Part shown: positions 26,999-35,593 of the stretch, piece by piece
Layout: each line of letters begins with the position of its first letter
Position numbering within the stretch: the stretch's first letter is position 1
NCBI GenBank assembly: GCA_963773735.1
Contig: CAVZCK010000021.1
Span: forward strand, 744,001-808,000
Direction: 5' to 3'
Origin: CAVZCK01 sp963773735
GTDB lineage: Bacteria > Pseudomonadota > Alphaproteobacteria > Rhizobiales > Rhodomicrobiaceae
DNA length: 64,000 nt
Program-made: the position numbers and the translations under genes
Notes under the pieces: model-generated
Told to the model about the DNA's origin: nothing
Database searches by the model: none
The model's input: the letters and a program-made list of their open reading frames with translations, nothing else

Positions 26999-27031
26999 CA
27001 AAAAACCGGCCATGCCATGAAGCCGGGCCGG
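26999..27031 (-). terminator. Intrinsic terminator in the metZ leader
   Basis: On the transcribed strand CCGGCC pairs with GGCCGG across 14 bases (stem arms at 27031-27026 and 27011-27006), followed at once by TTTTTTG. A second pairing (GCCGG/CCGGC) is also possible. It lies between the riboswitch and the metZ ATG, about 18 bp before the start, which fits regulation by premature termination. Confidence 0.72.
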
Positions 27032-27045
27032 ATATGTCTCGACTC

Positions 27046-27103
27046 GGCCCTTTTAGCGAATTCTTTTACGTGGCTGCAAGCCGGCCGGCCAAATCACCAC
27101 GGA
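27046..27103 (-). ncRNA. SAM-II riboswitch upstream of metZ
   Basis: The leader has the SAM-II consensus in order: GGTGATTTGG (27100-27091), CCGGCTTGCAGCCACGT (about 27084-27068), then AAAAGAATTCGCTAAA and GGGCC. SAM-II aptamers bind S-adenosylmethionine through an H-type pseudoknot and sit before met genes in alphaproteobacteria. Position 65 bp before metZ, strand and partner gene all agree. Boundaries are approximate. Confidence 0.92.
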
Positions 27104-27203
27104 CATCCTCGATTAAACAGGCGCAGGGCCTGGCGTCAAGACCCTGGTCGCTAAGATGCGTTATTCGATTGACGGCGGCAGTCAAGTTGCGCAGGTGTAG
27201 CGC

Positions 27204-28328
27204 ATGCGCGCTCATGAGCCAGGAACGGGCGAGACACGCAACCTGACGGACGGGCTTTTGCCCGCCCAGACGCTGCGCGCCTTCATCAAGGCCGGGCACA
27301 TTTCCGCGCGTGGCTCCATCGCGCCGAGCCAGATCCAGCCGGCCAGCCTCGATCTGCGGCTTGGCGATGTTGCCTATCGTGTCCGCGCCAGCTTTCTGCC
27401 CAATGCGCGCATGAGCGTCGAGGCCAAGCTGAGCAGCTTCGGCCTGCATGAGATCAGCCTCGTCGAGGGCGCCGTTCTCGAAACAGGCTGCGTTTACGTC
27501 GTCCCCTTGCAGGAGCAGCTTTCCCTGCCCGCAGAAATCTCGGCTGTCGCAAATCCGAAAAGCTCGACCGGCCGGCTCGACGTCTTCACGCGCGTCATCA
27601 CCAGCAACGGCCCCGCCTTCGACCATATCCGGCAAGGCTATCACGGACCGCTCTATGCCGAGATCTGTCCGCAAACCTTCCCCGTCCTTGTGCGGCGCGG
27701 CTCGCTTTTGGCGCAAATCCGCTTCCGGCGCGGCACGCCTGAACGGACCGATGCCGAGCTGACCCGGCTTCATCGTGAGCATCACCTCATTTCGGGCGAT
27801 ACCGCCGACATCGCCAATGGCATTGCTCTGTCGGTCGATTTGTCCGGCGAAGGCGATGGCGGCGTCATCGGCTATCGCGCCAAACGCCACACCGGCCTTG
27901 TCGATATCGACAAGCCAGGGGCCTACGCAGCGGACGACTTCTGGGAGCCGATCCGGGCACGCGACGCGCGCCGGCTGATCCTTGACCCCGACCAGTTCTA
28001 TATTCTTGCCTCGAAGGAAGCCATCCACGTGCCGCCGACCCATGCGGCCGAGATGGTGCCGTTCAATCCGCTGGTCGGCGAATTCCGCGTCCATTATGCC
28101 GGCTTTCTCGATCCGGGCTTCGGCCATGAGGCGGCGGGCGGCGCCGGAAGCCGCGTGGTCCTGGAAGTCCGCAGCCACAAGGTGCCGTTCATCCTGGAGG
28201 ACGGACAGATTGTCGGCCGGGTCGTCTATGAGCAGCTCACCGAAATGCCCGATCAGATCTATGGCGCCGGCATCGGCTCGAACTATCAGGCGCAGGGGCT
28301 GAAGCTGTCCAAGCATTTCCGGGCGTGA
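27204..28328 (+). CDS. dcd: 2'-deoxycytidine 5'-triphosphate deaminase (long form)
   Basis: Deaminates dCTP to dUTP for thymidylate synthesis. At 374 residues it is twice the size of E. coli Dcd, as expected for the alphaproteobacterial form, which has two dUTPase-like folds. Family sequence is clear: GSIAPSQIQPASLDLRLGDV, NPKSSTGRLDVFTRVI and HAAEMVPFNPLVGEFRVHYA followed by GSRVVLEVRSHKVPF. I name it by family; the E. coli symbol is used loosely. The ATG at 27204 opens the frame; the stop is two bases before the following GNAT start. Confidence 0.9.
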   Translation: MRAHEPGTGETRNLTDGLLPAQTLRAFIKAGHISARGSIAPSQIQPASLDLRLGDVAYRVRASFLPNARMSVEAKLSSFGLHEISLVEGAVLETGCVYVVPLQEQLSLPAEISAVANPKSSTGRLDVFTRVITSNGPAFDHIRQGYHGPLYAEICPQTFPVLVRRGSLLAQIRFRRGTPERTDAELTRLHREHHLISGDTADIANGIALSVDLSGEGDGGVIGYRAKRHTGLVDIDKPGAYAADDFWEPIRARDARRLILDPDQFYILASKEAIHVPPTHAAEMVPFNPLVGEFRVHYAGFLDPGFGHEAAGGAGSRVVLEVRSHKVPFILEDGQIVGRVVYEQLTEMPDQIYGAGIGSNYQAQGLKLSKHFRA

Positions 28329-28329
28329 G

Positions 28330-28864
28330 ATGGCGCGCATCGTGCCGCTGGCGGAGGCAGGTGATCCGGCGAAGGTGTGCGCCGCGATCGACGCGATCTT
28401 CTTCGACAGCGCGGCAACGAAGAGCTTTGCCTCGCAGGATGAGCGCGCCGCCTATCGCGAGCTGTGGCTCGGCCGCTATCTGCGCCATTGCCCCGCCGAT
28501 TGTTTCGTCGCTCTCGACGCCGGAGGCGTCGGTCATGGGCTATCTTGCCGGCTCGCTCTTCAGCGATCGCGCGCCGCTCGCCGGGCCGGACTACTACACG
28601 CTATTCCCGCCCGCTCTCGTCGACATCTACCCAGCGCATGTGCATGTCAACGTCCGGGCGGACTGCCGCGGCCGGGAGACCGGCTCGGAATTGGTCGCAG
28701 CGTTTCGCGCGCACTGCCGGGCCAATGGGATCGGAGGACTCCACGCCGTCACCACGGCAGGAAGCAAAGCCGCTTCATTCTTCGAACATTGCGGACTGGC
28801 GGAACGGGCGACGGCAAGCTGGAGGGACCGTCAAATCGTGTTTTTGGGCGAGAGCCTGGACTGA
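28330..28864 (+). CDS. GNAT N-acetyltransferase, one extra base
   Basis: About 177 residues after repair. The N-terminal part (ATG 28330, two bases after the dcd stop) reads LAEAGDPAKVCAAIDAIFF; the second part, in the next frame, has VMGYLAGSLFSDRAPLAG and the acetyl-CoA loop VNVRADCRGRETGSELVAAF, then ASFFEHCGLAERA. One extra G in GG at 28531-28532 splits them. The GRETGSEL piece approximates the Q/RxxGxG/A motif. Substrate unknown. The tight spacing suggests co-transcription with dcd. Confidence 0.75.
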
Positions 28865-28869
28865 CCGGC

Positions 28870-29862
28870 TCAGACCGAGCAGCTTCCGCCGCCCAGCACG
28901 CAGAATTTGGCGCAATGCGGATGGCAGAGTTTTACCGCCCCATCCTCGAACATGCCGCCATCGGCCTTTGCCGCCTCGGCAAGCGTTGCGCCCATCTCGA
29001 ACGCGCCGATATAGGGAAGCAGCGTGCATGGCAGCACGACGGGCTTCTCCGCGCCCTTCCGCTTCACCACCATCCGGCTTTTCGCGCACATCACATCGCG
29101 CGGCGATTTGCCGAGAATGCCCCAGCAGGCGGTGGTGATCTCCGGCACATCGACGCGCAAATCCATTTCCGGCAGCAGTACCAGCTCGGACGGATTGGCG
29201 GCATCCACCAGCCAGCCGCGCTCGGCGATGAGAGCCGCAAAGCCCGCGCGCATCGCCGCTTCGCTCTCGTGCCAGAAGGTCCGGCCGCAGATCGCCAGCC
29301 TGAAGCCATTCGCGGCGAGCCAGTCGGTTCCGGCGATGGTCGGCGCCCAGCTTCCCGCCCCGCGCTCCTCCTGATGACGCTCTGGCGTATAATGATCGAG
29401 GCTGACGCGGATGGTCAGGCGGTCGCCATAGGCGTCTTTCAGCGCCAGCAAACCCTCCTGCACCTTCGGGCGCTGCATCGGCGCCATGGCGTTGGTCAGG
29501 ATGAGCACATCATGGCCCCGGCGAAGAGCCGCTTCGGCCATGGCGATGATGTCCGGGTTCATGAAAGGCTCGCCGCCGGTAAACCCGATCTCGGTCGTCC
29601 CGAGCCCGAGCCCGGCGATTTCGTCGAAAAACGCGACGGCTTCGTCAGCGCTGATATAGACCAGCCGGTCGTTCTTCGGACCGGACTCGATATAGCAGTT
29701 CACGCATTCGATATTGCAAAGGCTGCCCGTATTGATCCAAAGCGTTTCAAGCCTTTCGAGTGCCACCTTCGCCCGCGGTTCGCCTTTGGCGGTCCAGTCC
29801 GGATCGAAAAATTTGGCTCTTTGCCCGCTGTCTATGCCAAACGCTGCCCGCAGCTCAGTCAC
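28870..29862 (-). CDS. Radical SAM protein of unknown substrate
   Basis: A 330-residue radical SAM enzyme. The 4Fe-4S motif is C49-x3-C53-x2-C56 (CNIECVNCYIESGP), followed by GFTGGEPFMNPDI, the GGE SAM-binding motif. The middle region (LTIRVSLDHYTPERHQEERG) also fits the family. The C-terminal end is unusual: CHPHCAKFCVLGGGSCSV, a run of four close cysteines plus one more at the end, which could bind an auxiliary cluster as in SPASM-type enzymes. No precursor peptide, cofactor gene or partner is adjacent; it lies convergent with the GNAT. Function is not assigned. Confidence 0.85.
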   Translation of the reverse strand: MTELRAAFGIDSGQRAKFFDPDWTAKGEPRAKVALERLETLWINTGSLCNIECVNCYIESGPKNDRLVYISADEAVAFFDEIAGLGLGTTEIGFTGGEPFMNPDIIAMAEAALRRGHDVLILTNAMAPMQRPKVQEGLLALKDAYGDRLTIRVSLDHYTPERHQEERGAGSWAPTIAGTDWLAANGFRLAICGRTFWHESEAAMRAGFAALIAERGWLVDAANPSELVLLPEMDLRVDVPEITTACWGILGKSPRDVMCAKSRMVVKRKGAEKPVVLPCTLLPYIGAFEMGATLAEAAKADGGMFEDGAVKLCHPHCAKFCVLGGGSCSV

Positions 29863-30198
29863 ACTGATCGTGTCCCTGTTACCAGCGCAACTCTATCATG
29901 CGCTCCGCACACCCCGCCTCACAATGGATTGACAATTTCGCTACTCCCGCAGCGCTCATGAAACTCCCGCCTTCATTCCGCGTTTAGCACGTCGCCGCCG
30001 GGAAGACGGAATGCCGTCGGCGCGGCCGTGGCCGTAAAGACAACGGGGCAGGGAAAACGCTCAACGTCCTTAACGGAGTTGATTGCGAAGCGTTTTACGG
30101 CGCCGTACAACGCTTCGTCTGGGGGAGTCTAAGCGTTTTATCAATCAACGCGGCCTATCGTTGGCGCTTGGACTGGTACGATTGGGAGAGCACCTAAC
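29863..30198. promoter_or_regulatory. Intergenic region with palindrome before a small membrane gene
   Basis: About 335 bp without a gene between the radical SAM start and a small plus-strand gene. It holds a 32-bp near-perfect palindrome (listed separately) and the direct repeat AAGCGTTTTA at 30088-30097 and 30131-30140, 43 bp apart, near four helical turns. These look like regulator binding sites for the downstream small gene, but no known consensus matched. Confidence 0.5.
30086..30117. repeat. 32-bp near-perfect palindrome
   Basis: CGAAGCGTT, one base, TACGGC, then GCCGTA, one base, AACGCTTCG: only the T/C pair is mismatched. No T-run follows, so it is not a plain terminator. It ends about 80 bp before the ATG of the small membrane gene, a fitting place for a dimeric operator. 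Confidence 0.6.
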
Positions 30199-30360
30199 AT
30201 GTATGGGATTCTGGCGGCTTGCATCGCTGTCATGGCGATGTTCTTGGGTTTGTTTGCTCTGAGCGTCGAGCCTGATTCAAAGGATTTGTCGAGCAAGCTG
30301 CAAAATAAAGCAACTGTGCAGGCGGTTCAGACATCATTGGTCCGGCCAGCCGCGCAGTGA
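30199..30360 (+). CDS. Small membrane protein, 53 residues
   Basis: A short gene with good signals: GGGAGAG about 8 bases before the ATG, then a strong hydrophobic segment at residues 2-22 (MYGILAACIAVMAMFLGLFA) and a 30-residue polar tail rich in Lys, Gln and Ser, ending in SLVRPAAQ. The membrane part is one helix with the N-terminus short, so the tail may face either side. No family recognised. It stands alone, divergent from the radical SAM gene. The upstream repeats strengthen the case for a real, regulated gene. Confidence 0.6.
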   Translation: MYGILAACIAVMAMFLGLFALSVEPDSKDLSSKLQNKATVQAVQTSLVRPAAQ

Positions 30361-30451
30361 AGTCTAACAGGCGTCCGATCTAGCGAATGTTCCGGTATCC
30401 TATTGGCCTTATGCGGCGCGAGCTGTCGCTGGCGGGGCGCCGCGATGCAGA

Positions 30452-31358
30452 TCAAGCGGCCACGCCGATCTTTGCCTTCCTCGCAAGCGCGCGGGTCCGC
30501 TCCACGACCTCGGGCAGATCGCTCCAATAGTGCGGCGCCAGCTCGTTGATGAAGATGACGCCAGCGGGAAAACGGCACCGCTCCATCAGATCGTCCCAGG
30601 GGATCGACCCAAGCCCCAGCGGCAAATGCAGATCACCAACGCCATAGGCGAGCTGCTCGGCGCGATGCCGCGCGCGAATCCTGGTCGTCTTGCCGAATGA
30701 ATCATGCAGATGCAGGTGCTTCGCCAGCGGGGCGAGTGCCGCCGCCTCCTCCAGGAAATTCGCGCCGCGCTTTTCCGACAGCAGAAAGGCATGAGAGAAA
30801 TCGAGGCAGGCTCTGACGGCTGGATGGCCGATGGCGGCGACCTCTTCAGCAAGGCGCGAGGGCAATACCGCCTCATGCGCGCCGCCAAAGAGGTTTTCGA
30901 CGACGATGACGATGCCGTGGCTTGCGGCAAAGTCGGCAACCTCCGCAAGCGCCTCGCGCTGTCGCTTGAACAGCGTGTCCACATCTTCGGTGTTGCCAGG
31001 CTCGATGCAGCCGGCATGAGCAACATAGTGCACGCCGCCGAGCTCGGCGGTCACCTCCAGCGTCGCCTTGAGGACATCGTTGTGGATCGGGAGCCGAGTC
31101 CTCGCTCTCCATCAGATTGAGGCCAAGCGGCCCATGCATGGTGTAACCCAACGGCCGACCGGCCGTCAGAGCCTTGACGCGCTTCAGCCGGTCCGGCAGA
31201 ACGCGGCCGTTGGCGACCAGTTCCATCGCATAAAGCGCAAGCTCGACGCAGTCGACGCCGAGCGCGGCGGCTTCGTCCAGCGCCGGACCGAGCTGTATCA
31301 GGGCATAATCGTCCTCATTGCGAATGGAATAGCCGACGGCGTATTGGCTTGTGCTCAT
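30452..31358 (-). CDS. Sugar phosphate isomerase/epimerase-like TIM-barrel protein, one extra base
   Basis: About 301 residues once the frame is joined. The first part starts at 31358 (MSTSQYAVGYSIRNEDD) and has RPLGYTMHGPLGLNLM; the second has TAELGGVHYVAHAGCIEPGN, IVVENLFGGAHEAVLPS, ACLDFSHAFLLSE and KHLHLHDSFGKT, the xylose-isomerase-like AP_endonuc_2 pattern with metal-binding His, Glu and Asp. An extra base in GG (plus-strand CC at 31094-31095) splits the frame; removal gives DSLPIHNDVLKATLEVTAEL. Substrate unknown. Members act on sugars or other small molecules; a specific role cannot be read here. Confidence 0.75.
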
Positions 31359-31444
31359 GCATTCACACTTCCAGGAACTGCGGCACGGCTTGGTCGCCGG
31401 ACCTTGACAATGGCTCAGGGCTGCAGCTATCGCCGAACATCCTG

Positions 31445-33280
31445 TCAGCGTGCCTCAGCCCGCGCCTTAGCGTCTTCGGCGATCCACCAGCTGTCGATCT
31501 GGAAGCCGTAAAGCGGAGTGACATCCGGGTGCTGAAGCTCGCGCCAATGGGCCACCCATTGTTCCGGAAGATGGAACAGGGGCACCACATAGGCGCCGCT
31601 CATCAAAACACGGTCGAGAGCGCGGACAGCGGAGACGAAATCCTCCCGCGACTTGGCCGAAAGCAGCGCGGCGATCATGGCGTCCGCGGCAGCACTTTTG
31701 ACGCCTGGATAGTTGAAGCTGCCCTCGGTGTCGGCGGCCTCCGACGACCAGCGGTAACTTTGCTCATTGCCGGGCGACAAAGACGCGCCCCAGCTGTTCT
31801 CGATCATGTCGAAATCGAAGCTGGTCTTGCGGCTCTGATATTGCGCCGAATCGACCTGCCGGATGCTGACATCGATGCCGGCCCTCCTGAGACTGCGGGC
31901 ATAGTTGAGGAAAAGCCGCTCCTGATCGCGCGTGACTGCCAGCATCTCAAAGCTGACCGGCTTTCCGGTCGCCTTTTCAACGAGCTTGCTGTCCTGCAGC
32001 TCATAGCCGGCTTCCTGAAGCAGGGCGAGCGCCTTGCGCCAATTCTCCCGATCCCGGCCCGAGCCATCAGTTGCCGGCTGTTTTAGAGTGCCGTCCATTG
32101 CGGCGGGCGTAACCGCATCCGGGAATGGCGCCAGAAGCACGCGCTCGCGGGCGTCGGCGGGCCGCCCGTGGGAGGAGAGTTCCGAGCCGTCAAAATAGCT
32201 CTCGGTGCGTTCATAAAGGCCGTGATAGAGGTTCTTGTTCTGCCATTCGAAATCAAACAGCAGAATGAGCGCCTCGCGGACGCGGCGGTCGGCGAAGAGC
32301 GGCCGGCGCGTGTTGAAGACAAGGCCGTTCATGCCCGCCGGCGTGCCGGTTTTGAAGCTCTCCTTGAGCACCCGGCCGTCCGAAATCGCGGGAAAATCAT
32401 AAGCCCGCGCCCAGCGGCTCGGGTCGGTCTCCTGCAGGATCAGAAACAGGCCTTTCTTGAAGGCCTCGAACATGCTGTTGGCGTCGCGGTAGAATTCGTA
32501 GCGGATCTCGTCGAAATTATAGAGCCCGCGATTGACGGGCAGGTCCCGGCCCCAATAGTCCGGATTGCGCTTCAATGTCAGGCTCGAGCCCGGATCGACC
32601 GCGGCGGCAAGATACGGTCCGCTGCCGATCGGAAGGTCGAGGCTGGTGTTGTCAAAATGCTCGGCGTCGATCAGGTGCTTCGGCAGCACCGGCATCAACC
32701 CCATGATCAGCGGCATCTCGCGGTCGCCGTCAGGCTTGAAAAACAGTTTCACCCCGCGCTCGCCGACCCGCTCGACTTTCTCGACCTTGGCATAATAGCT
32801 GCGATGGTTGGGACGGCCCTTTTCCCGCAACAGATTAAGCGAAAAGATCACATCGTCGACCGTGACCGGCTTGCCGTCCGAAAACCGTGCTTCTGGTCGC
32901 AGGGTGAACGTCACCCACGAGCGGTCCTCCGGTACCTCCACGCTTTCCGCGAGCAGGCCGTAGAGCGAAAACGGCTCGTCATTTGAGCGCGCCAACAGGC
33001 TTTCATAGACATAGTCTCTGATGCCCGGCGCGGCATTGCCCTTGACGATCAGCGGATTGAGGCTGTCGAACGAGCCTTGAACGCCGAAGACGATGCGACC
33101 GCCCTTCGGAGCGTCAGGATTGACGTAATCGAATTGCCTGAAATTCGCCGGATATTTCACCTCGCCATGCATGGCGATGCCGTGTGTCGGCGCGCTCGCC
33201 GCCGCCGCGCCGTGAAGAAGCGCGAATGCGGCGGGAAGGGCCAGCAAGGATCGGCGCAGTCGGGCGCGATTGGGTTTCAT
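31445..33280 (-). CDS. Extracellular solute-binding protein family 5, YejA-like
   Basis: A 611-residue periplasmic binding protein starting at ATG 33280 (MKPNRARLRRSLLALPAA), with a signal peptide of about 30 residues that includes a twin-arginine-like RLRRS. The family 5 fold is shown by PDAPKGGRIVFGVQGSFDSL, then RFSDGKPVTVDDVIFSL and GTPAGMNGLVFNTRRPLF. YejA-type proteins serve peptide ABC importers. No permease or ATPase gene is next to it, so the transporter is incomplete here and the protein either feeds a system elsewhere or is an orphan. A reading from 33337 would add 19 residues and hide the signal. It precedes the TIM-barrel gene with a short gap, in the same direction. Confidence 0.85.
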   Translation of the reverse strand: MKPNRARLRRSLLALPAAFALLHGAAAASAPTHGIAMHGEVKYPANFRQFDYVNPDAPKGGRIVFGVQGSFDSLNPLIVKGNAAPGIRDYVYESLLARSNDEPFSLYGLLAESVEVPEDRSWVTFTLRPEARFSDGKPVTVDDVIFSLNLLREKGRPNHRSYYAKVEKVERVGERGVKLFFKPDGDREMPLIMGLMPVLPKHLIDAEHFDNTSLDLPIGSGPYLAAAVDPGSSLTLKRNPDYWGRDLPVNRGLYNFDEIRYEFYRDANSMFEAFKKGLFLILQETDPSRWARAYDFPAISDGRVLKESFKTGTPAGMNGLVFNTRRPLFADRRVREALILLFDFEWQNKNLYHGLYERTESYFDGSELSSHGRPADARERVLLAPFPDAVTPAAMDGTLKQPATDGSGRDRENWRKALALLQEAGYELQDSKLVEKATGKPVSFEMLAVTRDQERLFLNYARSLRRAGIDVSIRQVDSAQYQSRKTSFDFDMIENSWGASLSPGNEQSYRWSSEAADTEGSFNYPGVKSAAADAMIAALLSAKSREDFVSAVRALDRVLMSGAYVVPLFHLPEQWVAHWRELQHPDVTPLYGFQIDSWWIAEDAKARAEAR

Positions 33281-33663
33281 GAAAAGTAAGTCCTCCGTCA
33301 TGGCAGCCGGGCCTGCGGACGCCTCTCCGCATAGCACAATTTCGGCGGCTGAAAACTCCCCGACTGATGCAGCTTTGCTATCGCCTTATTTTGGGAGCGT
33401 GGTATGTAAAGCGGGCAAAAAATGCCCTCATTCGCTGGTTACGAACCGTGATGGATCTGTGGAGCAGAGCCACTTTGACGCCTTTCTGTCACGGGAATGC
33501 CGCAATTGAGTGGTTGGACGCGGCTAGCTTGAACATTGTCATCGCCAAGCCGGGTTTTTTTGGGGAGAGCGCAAGCACCCGATCTCCGAGAGACCTCTTG
33601 AGGGTTTGGGAACGATAAGCCTCAGAGGCAACTTACGCGGAAGCGAAGTGAAAGGTCGAAATC
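33281..33663. promoter_or_regulatory. Divergent intergenic region (YejA-like gene / ialB)
   Basis: About 380 bp. Its centre is lower in GC than the flanks and includes a run of seven T at about 33547-33553. This probably carries both promoters. No repeats or known operator seen. Confidence 0.4.
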
Positions 33664-34407
33664 ATGTACGCAGAGAGAGTGAAGGGTAAGGCGGGATGGG
33701 GCCTGCGCGCTGGTCTGGCGGCGCTCGCCTTGGCTATTGGCGCAAGCCTGGCCGCAGCTCCGGCTCTGGCTCAGGACAAAAAGGCGCCGGCCGGGAAGAC
33801 GGCCGCGCCGAAGAGTGATGCCGCCAAGGGGGCTCCCGCAAAAGGCGATGGCAAGGAACAGAGCGCCTGGATCAAGCTCTGCGAGAAGGCGCCGAACATC
33901 ACCAATCCGAAAGAGGAGCTGAACGTCTGCCTGACGCATCATGAGCGCCTGGACGGCAATACCGGCCGCGTGCTGGTTTCGGCGGCGATCCGCGAAGTTA
34001 ACGGGCAGGACAAGAAAGCTCTGATGGTCATGGTGCCGCTGGGCATGGCGCTGCCGCCCGGCATTCAGGTCAAGGTTGACGAGAACGAGCCGATCAAGCT
34101 GCAATACACGCTCTGCCACGCCGCGGGCTGCACGGCCGAGACCGAGGCGACCCCTGCCATCATCGAAGAGATGAAAAAGGGCAAGCAGGTCATCGTTGCC
34201 GCGATCAACCTCGCCGGCAAGGCGATCGGCTTCCCCGTGCCGCTCGTCGGATTCGACAAGGCGCTTGCCGGCCCGCCGGTCGACAATGAGAAATACAAGG
34301 AAGCCCGCCAGCGGCTGATGCAGGCGATCTACCAGCGCCAGGTCGAGCTCGCCAAGAAGGCCAAGGAAGAAGAAGAGGCCAAGGGCAAGGAGACCAAGAA
34401 GCAATAG
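33664..34407 (+). CDS. Invasion-associated locus B family protein
   Basis: A 247-residue exported protein with a signal peptide of about 36 residues (ending AAAPALAQD) and an Ala/Lys-rich linker (about 37-65). The IalB domain follows: WIKLCEKAPNITNPKEEL, LMVMVPLGMALPPGIQV, KLQYTLCHAAGCTAETEA and IVAAINLAGKAIGFPVPL. Four cysteines fit disulfides. IalB proteins were first described in Bartonella erythrocyte invasion, but free-living Hyphomicrobiales carry many; its role here is unknown. The C-terminus is a charged helix rich in Lys and Glu. A strong terminator follows. Confidence 0.9.
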   Translation: MYAERVKGKAGWGLRAGLAALALAIGASLAAAPALAQDKKAPAGKTAAPKSDAAKGAPAKGDGKEQSAWIKLCEKAPNITNPKEELNVCLTHHERLDGNTGRVLVSAAIREVNGQDKKALMVMVPLGMALPPGIQVKVDENEPIKLQYTLCHAAGCTAETEATPAIIEEMKKGKQVIVAAINLAGKAIGFPVPLVGFDKALAGPPVDNEKYKEARQRLMQAIYQRQVELAKKAKEEEEAKGKETKKQ

Positions 34408-34433
34408 TCTTTCTGCATCACCATCAACCGGCG

Positions 34434-34460
34434 CCGGCTGCACTCGTGCAGCCGGTTTTG
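34434..34460 (+). terminator. Intrinsic terminator after ialB
   Basis: CCGGCTGCAC and GTGCAGCCGG form a 9-10 bp stem with a tiny loop, followed by TTTTG. It ends just before the GST gene and isolates the IalB transcript. Confidence 0.85.
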
Positions 34461-34482
34461 TCTTTGTGCGCAGGGAAAGCAG

Positions 34483-35115
34483 ATGGCAGATCGAGACCTC
34501 GTTTTCTATTACGCGCCGCGGACCCGATCTGGCATCGTATTGTGGATGCTTGAGGAGCTTGGCGCGCCCTACCGGATGGAGCTTCTGAACATCAAGAATG
34601 GTGATCACAAGTCCCCGGACTATCTCGCCATCAACCCGATGGGCAAAGTGCCGGCCATCAAGCATGGCGACACCGTCGTGACCGAGGCCGCCGCGATCTG
34701 CTGCTATCTCGCCGATGCCTTTCCCGATGCGGGGCTTGCGCCGGCGATTGGCGATCCGAAGCGCGGAACCTATCTGCGCTGGCTGTTCTTCAGCCCCAGC
34801 TGCATCGAGCCGGCGATGGCCGCGAAAGCGTTTCAGTATCCGCCCGCGCCGAGCAGCGCCCTCGGCTATGGCGATTTCGATACGGTGATGAATGTCGCGG
34901 CCGGGGCCGTTGCGCAGGGCGATTATCTCCTCGGAGACCGGTTCAGCGCCGCCGACGTGGTCTTCGGCTCCGCCTTGCGTTACGGAATGATGTTCGGCGT
35001 GATCCCGCATCGGCCCGAATTCGACAGCTACACGGCGCGCCTAGACCAGCGGCCGGCTCGGCAGCGGGCGATAGCGCGAGACGACGAGCTCGCAAACGCG
35101 CAGAGCGCGTCCTGA
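34483..35115 (+). CDS. Glutathione S-transferase family protein
   Basis: A 210-residue cytoplasmic GST. The N-terminal thioredoxin-like domain (about 4-80) has YYAPRTRSGIVLWMLEELG and INPMGKVPAI, with the cis-Pro loop and an acidic ESxA-like TEAAAICCYLAD glutathione motif. The C-terminal helical domain (about 90-195) has GDYLLGDRFSAADVVFGSAL, the N-capping box. The N-terminal tyrosine or serine gives the likely catalytic residue but I cannot place the class. Transcribed after the ialB terminator and convergent with the thioesterase. Confidence 0.88.
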   Translation: MADRDLVFYYAPRTRSGIVLWMLEELGAPYRMELLNIKNGDHKSPDYLAINPMGKVPAIKHGDTVVTEAAAICCYLADAFPDAGLAPAIGDPKRGTYLRWLFFSPSCIEPAMAAKAFQYPPAPSSALGYGDFDTVMNVAAGAVAQGDYLLGDRFSAADVVFGSALRYGMMFGVIPHRPEFDSYTARLDQRPARQRAIARDDELANAQSAS

Positions 35116-35140
35116 AGCACGCCCTGTCTGACGACACGGC

Positions 35141-35593
35141 CTAGGGGCTGACAAGCAGCGGCGCGAGCAGCGACCGAAGCGCATCAGGCAGCGGCGCCGG
35201 GCGGCGCGAGGCGCGGTCGACATAAACATGGACAAAATGCCCCTCGGCCGCCGCGTCGTCGTCGTCGTCGCGAAACAGTGCGATCTCGTAGCGCACCGAG
35301 CTGGTGCCGAGATGGGCGACGCGCAGGCCGGCCGTGACATTCTCCGGAAAGGAGATCGGCTTCGCGTAGCGGCAGGCGGTTTCCACGACAAGCCCAACGA
35401 CCTGGCTCGCCTCCGGATCGAGAAAGCCGCCCTCGATCAGATAGCGGTTCACGACCGTATCGAAATAGGAGTAGTAGACCACATTATTGATGTGGCCATA
35501 GATGTCGTTGTCCATCCAGCGTGTCGTGATCAGCAGAAAATGCCGGTATTCCGCACGCCGGCTGAACGCCTTGCGCGTCTTCGCGTCGGTCAT
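35141..35593 (-). CDS. Acyl-CoA thioesterase, hot-dog fold (4HBT/YbgC-like)
   Basis: A 150-residue hot-dog protein. The opening TTRWMDNDIYGHINNVVYYS contains the family aspartate and HxNN motif of the 4-hydroxybenzoyl-CoA thioesterase group; a further block is ACRYAKPISFPENVTAGLRV. Substrate is likely an acyl-CoA of unknown length. A run of five aspartates (near residue 107) lies in a loop. Convergent with the GST gene, followed upstream by the palindrome-bearing gap. Confidence 0.85.
   Translation of the reverse strand: MTDAKTRKAFSRRAEYRHFLLITTRWMDNDIYGHINNVVYYSYFDTVVNRYLIEGGFLDPEASQVVGLVVETACRYAKPISFPENVTAGLRVAHLGTSSVRYEIALFRDDDDDAAAEGHFVHVYVDRASRRPAPLPDALRSLLAPLLVSP

Noticed and set aside
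27066..28340. 424-codon minus-strand frame
   Set aside because: Antisense to dcd, and would cover the SAM-II riboswitch.
33622..35010. 462-codon minus-strand frame
   Set aside because: Antisense to ialB and GST; low-complexity product.
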